A DNA stretch of 64,000 nucleotides from assembly GCA_027493525.1 (NCBI GenBank), contig JAOSKN010000003.1, positions 1,054,001-1,118,000 on the forward strand. The letters run 5' to 3'. This DNA comes from Planctomycetota bacterium. GTDB lineage: Bacteria > Planctomycetota > SZUA-567 > H5-PLA8. The notes below the pieces were generated by a model. It had not been told where the DNA came from. It searched no databases and worked only from the letters and a program-made list of their open reading frames with translations. The stretch's first letter is position 1. Each line of letters starts with the position of its first letter. The position numbers were made by a program, and so were the translations under genes. This document shows, piece after piece, positions 62,271 through 64,000 of the stretch.

Positions 62271-64000
62271 ATGGCCACGCAGGATGCGCAAGCCGCGCCG
62301 AAATCGGTCGGCGGTTTCGAGCTCCTCGAGAAGCTCGGCGAAGGCGCCATGGGCGCGGTGTACCGGGCGCGGCAACCGGGGCTCGACCGGATCGTCGCGC
62401 TGAAGGTCCTGCCCGCCGCGCTGGCCAAAGACGCCGCCTTCACCGAACGCTTCCAGCGCGAAGCGCGCGCGGTGGCCAAGCTGAATCACGCCAGCATCGT
62501 GCAGGGGATCGACGTCGGCTTCGACGCGCCCACGGGGCTGTGGTACTTCGCGATGGAGTACGTGGACGGGCCCTCCCTGGAGACGCTGCTCCAGCGCGAC
62601 AAGGCGCTCCCGGAAAAGCGCGCGCTGGAGCTCGCCCGCGCGATGGCCGCGGCCCTGGAGTGCGCGCGGCAGCACGGGATCGTGCACCGCGACATCAAGC
62701 CCGCCAACATCCTCCTGACGTCCGGGGGCGAGGCCAAGCTCGCCGATCTGGGGCTTTCCAAACAGGCAACGGACGCGAGCCTGACGCAGGCGGGCATGGC
62801 GATCGGAACCCCGGCCTACATGTCCCCCGAGCAGGCGGGCGGGAGCCGCGAACTGGACGTGCGCAGCGACCTGTACTCGCTGGGCTCGACGCTCTTCCAC
62901 CTCGTGACCGGACGCGCCCCGTTCGAAGGCCCCACCGCGGCCGTGGTGATGACGCGGGTGATGGCCGGACGCGCGCCGCTGGCGCACCGCGTCTCGCCGC
63001 GAGTCGGGGAGCCGCTCGGGCGGCTGATCGCCCACCTGATGCAGCGCGACCTGGACAAGCGGATCGCCACGCCCGCGCAACTGATCGCCGAGATCGACAA
63101 GCTTCTCAGCGCCCCGCGCGTCCCGCCGCGGCTCCGCGGCCACGGGCGCGAGTCCTCGCAGCACGAGCTCAACCCGGTGCGCAGCGATACGACCGGGCCG
63201 CGGCACGCGGTGCGCAGGCCTCGGCACGGCTCGCCCCTTGCCGGCGCGCTGGTGGCGCTCACCGGCCTGGGCTTTGTCTGCGCCCTGGCCTTCGGCGCCT
63301 TCAAGCCGGCCGAGCCGGAAGCCGCTCCCGAACCGGCTCCGGTCGCGGCTTCGTCCGCGCCGGCCGCGACGGCCCCCGCTCCGCCCCCTGCGACCGGCGT
63401 GCCCGCGGCGGCGCCGCCGGCCAAGGCCCTCGAGCCGGATCTGCCGCAGGAACCGGCCGTTTTGCCTGCGCCCGCCGTGCCCAGCCCGCGGGTGGTCTCG
63501 ACGCGCGCCGAGTCCAGCGAGCCCGGCGCGCCGGAGCCGCTCCCCGATCCCGCCGCCGCCCTAGCCGTCCGGGACGCCCAGCGCCTGGAATACGCGCGCG
63601 CGGTCGCGGCGTGGCGCGACGCGCTGCTCCGCGGCGACGAGGCCGGCGCGCGCGAACGAATCGAAGCCGCCGCAACCCTGGACGGACTGGACGCCTGGCG
63701 CAAGGAGGCCCTCGAGGACCGGCGCGCGCTCGAGTGGGCGCCGGCCCTGGCCGCGGCGCTCAGGCGTGGCGCGGAAGCCCTCGCCGAAGCGGACTTGTTC
63801 GAATTGGACCTTGGAGGCGGAGCGCCGCTCAAGGTCGGCAAACGCGGCGTCCTCCAGGTGGTGAAGGTGGACGAGAGCGGCATGCAGCTCGAGCAGAAGG
63901 GCCTCCAGGCGCCCGCGCCGTTCGCCAAACTCAGCCTCGCCACGCGCGCCAGGTTGATGGAGCTCGGATTGGGCCGGGATGCAAGCGACCAGGTCCTGCG
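62271..64000 (+). CDS. PknB-type Ser/Thr protein kinase (cut by window edge)
   Basis: The visible 576 residues begin with the kinase domain at about residue 15: GEGAMGAVYRA, IVALKVLPAALAKD, HRDIKPANILLTSGG, LADLGLSKQ, and the APE-like MSPEQAGG. A membrane helix follows (SPLAGALVALTGLGFVCALA, about residues 325-345), then a long Pro/Ala/Glu-rich linker and a helical extracytoplasmic part running off the right edge. Unlike the other two kinases it has no FHA domain. The ATG at 62271 follows AAGAG. The open frame continues to the last base without a stop. Confidence 0.93.
   Translation, partial: MATQDAQAAPKSVGGFELLEKLGEGAMGAVYRARQPGLDRIVALKVLPAALAKDAAFTERFQREARAVAKLNHASIVQGIDVGFDAPTGLWYFAMEYVDGPSLETLLQRDKALPEKRALELARAMAAALECARQHGIVHRDIKPANILLTSGGEAKLADLGLSKQATDASLTQAGMAIGTPAYMSPEQAGGSRELDVRSDLYSLGSTLFHLVTGRAPFEGPTAAVVMTRVMAGRAPLAHRVSPRVGEPLGRLIAHLMQRDLDKRIATPAQLIAEIDKLLSAPRVPPRLRGHGRESSQHELNPVRSDTTGPRHAVRRPRHGSPLAGALVALTGLGFVCALAFGAFKPAEPEAAPEPAPVAASSAPAATAPAPPPATGVPAAAPPAKALEPDLPQEPAVLPAPAVPSPRVVSTRAESSEPGAPEPLPDPAAALAVRDAQRLEYARAVAAWRDALLRGDEAGARERIEAAATLDGLDAWRKEALEDRRALEWAPALAAALRRGAEALAEADLFELDLGGGAPLKVGKRGVLQVVKVDESGMQLEQKGLQAPAPFAKLSLATRARLMELGLGRDASDQVL

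Overview
The window looks like a chromosomal piece of a high-GC environmental bacterium, most probably a planctomycete or a close relative (inference). The signs are FHA-linked Ser/Thr kinases, many secreted proteins of unknown function, secreted prenyltransferase/squalene-oxidase-repeat proteins, a sulfatase next to Gfo/Idh/MocA and TIM-barrel sugar genes, and an archaemetzincin. No rRNA, phage, transposase or CRISPR array was seen. One tRNA is present.

Layout. 1-3.2 kb: start of trpE (divergent), apaG, a TetR regulator, then a non-coding stretch that has its own operator-like palindrome, promoter-like boxes, long-range RNA helices and a textbook terminator (candidate structured RNA), then lemA and a small membrane protein. 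3.2-11.2 kb: a degenerate GspE/PilB-like ATPase, an M48 protease with zinc ribbons, uvrA and an archaemetzincin. 11.3-21.2 kb: an FHA-kinase, a secreted zincin, an oxidoreductase, a secreted protein, tRNA-Arg(GCG), a membrane glycosyltransferase and a TPR protein. 21.4-26.2 kb: a probable carbohydrate locus (sulfatase, oxidoreductase, sugar isomerase-like protein, AraC regulator). 26.2-30.8 kb: a GAF/HD-GYP/PilZ c-di-GMP protein followed in the same operon by an FHA-kinase. 31-43.2 kb: ligA, crcB, a methyltransferase and several secreted or membrane proteins. 43.2-49.4 kb: two secreted alpha/alpha-barrel paralogues, a secreted protein, an EboD-like dehydroquinate-synthase homologue and a HEAT/LolA-like protein. 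49.4-54.4 kb: a leftward purine operon, purF-purM-(toxin/antitoxin)-purH-small membrane protein. 54.6-64 kb: stress protein, secreted proteins, ndk, an alpha-L-rhamnosidase, an esterase with TPR repeats, and the start of a third Ser/Thr kinase.

At least eight frame breaks interrupt otherwise well-conserved proteins, and several sit exactly in homopolymer runs. They are most simply read as base-calling or assembly errors, so the affected genes are annotated across the break. Short intergenic repeats built from 7- or 8-base units, often as inverted pairs, recur between genes. The most interesting candidate is the TetR-linked non-coding transcription unit at about 1.5-2.15 kb.
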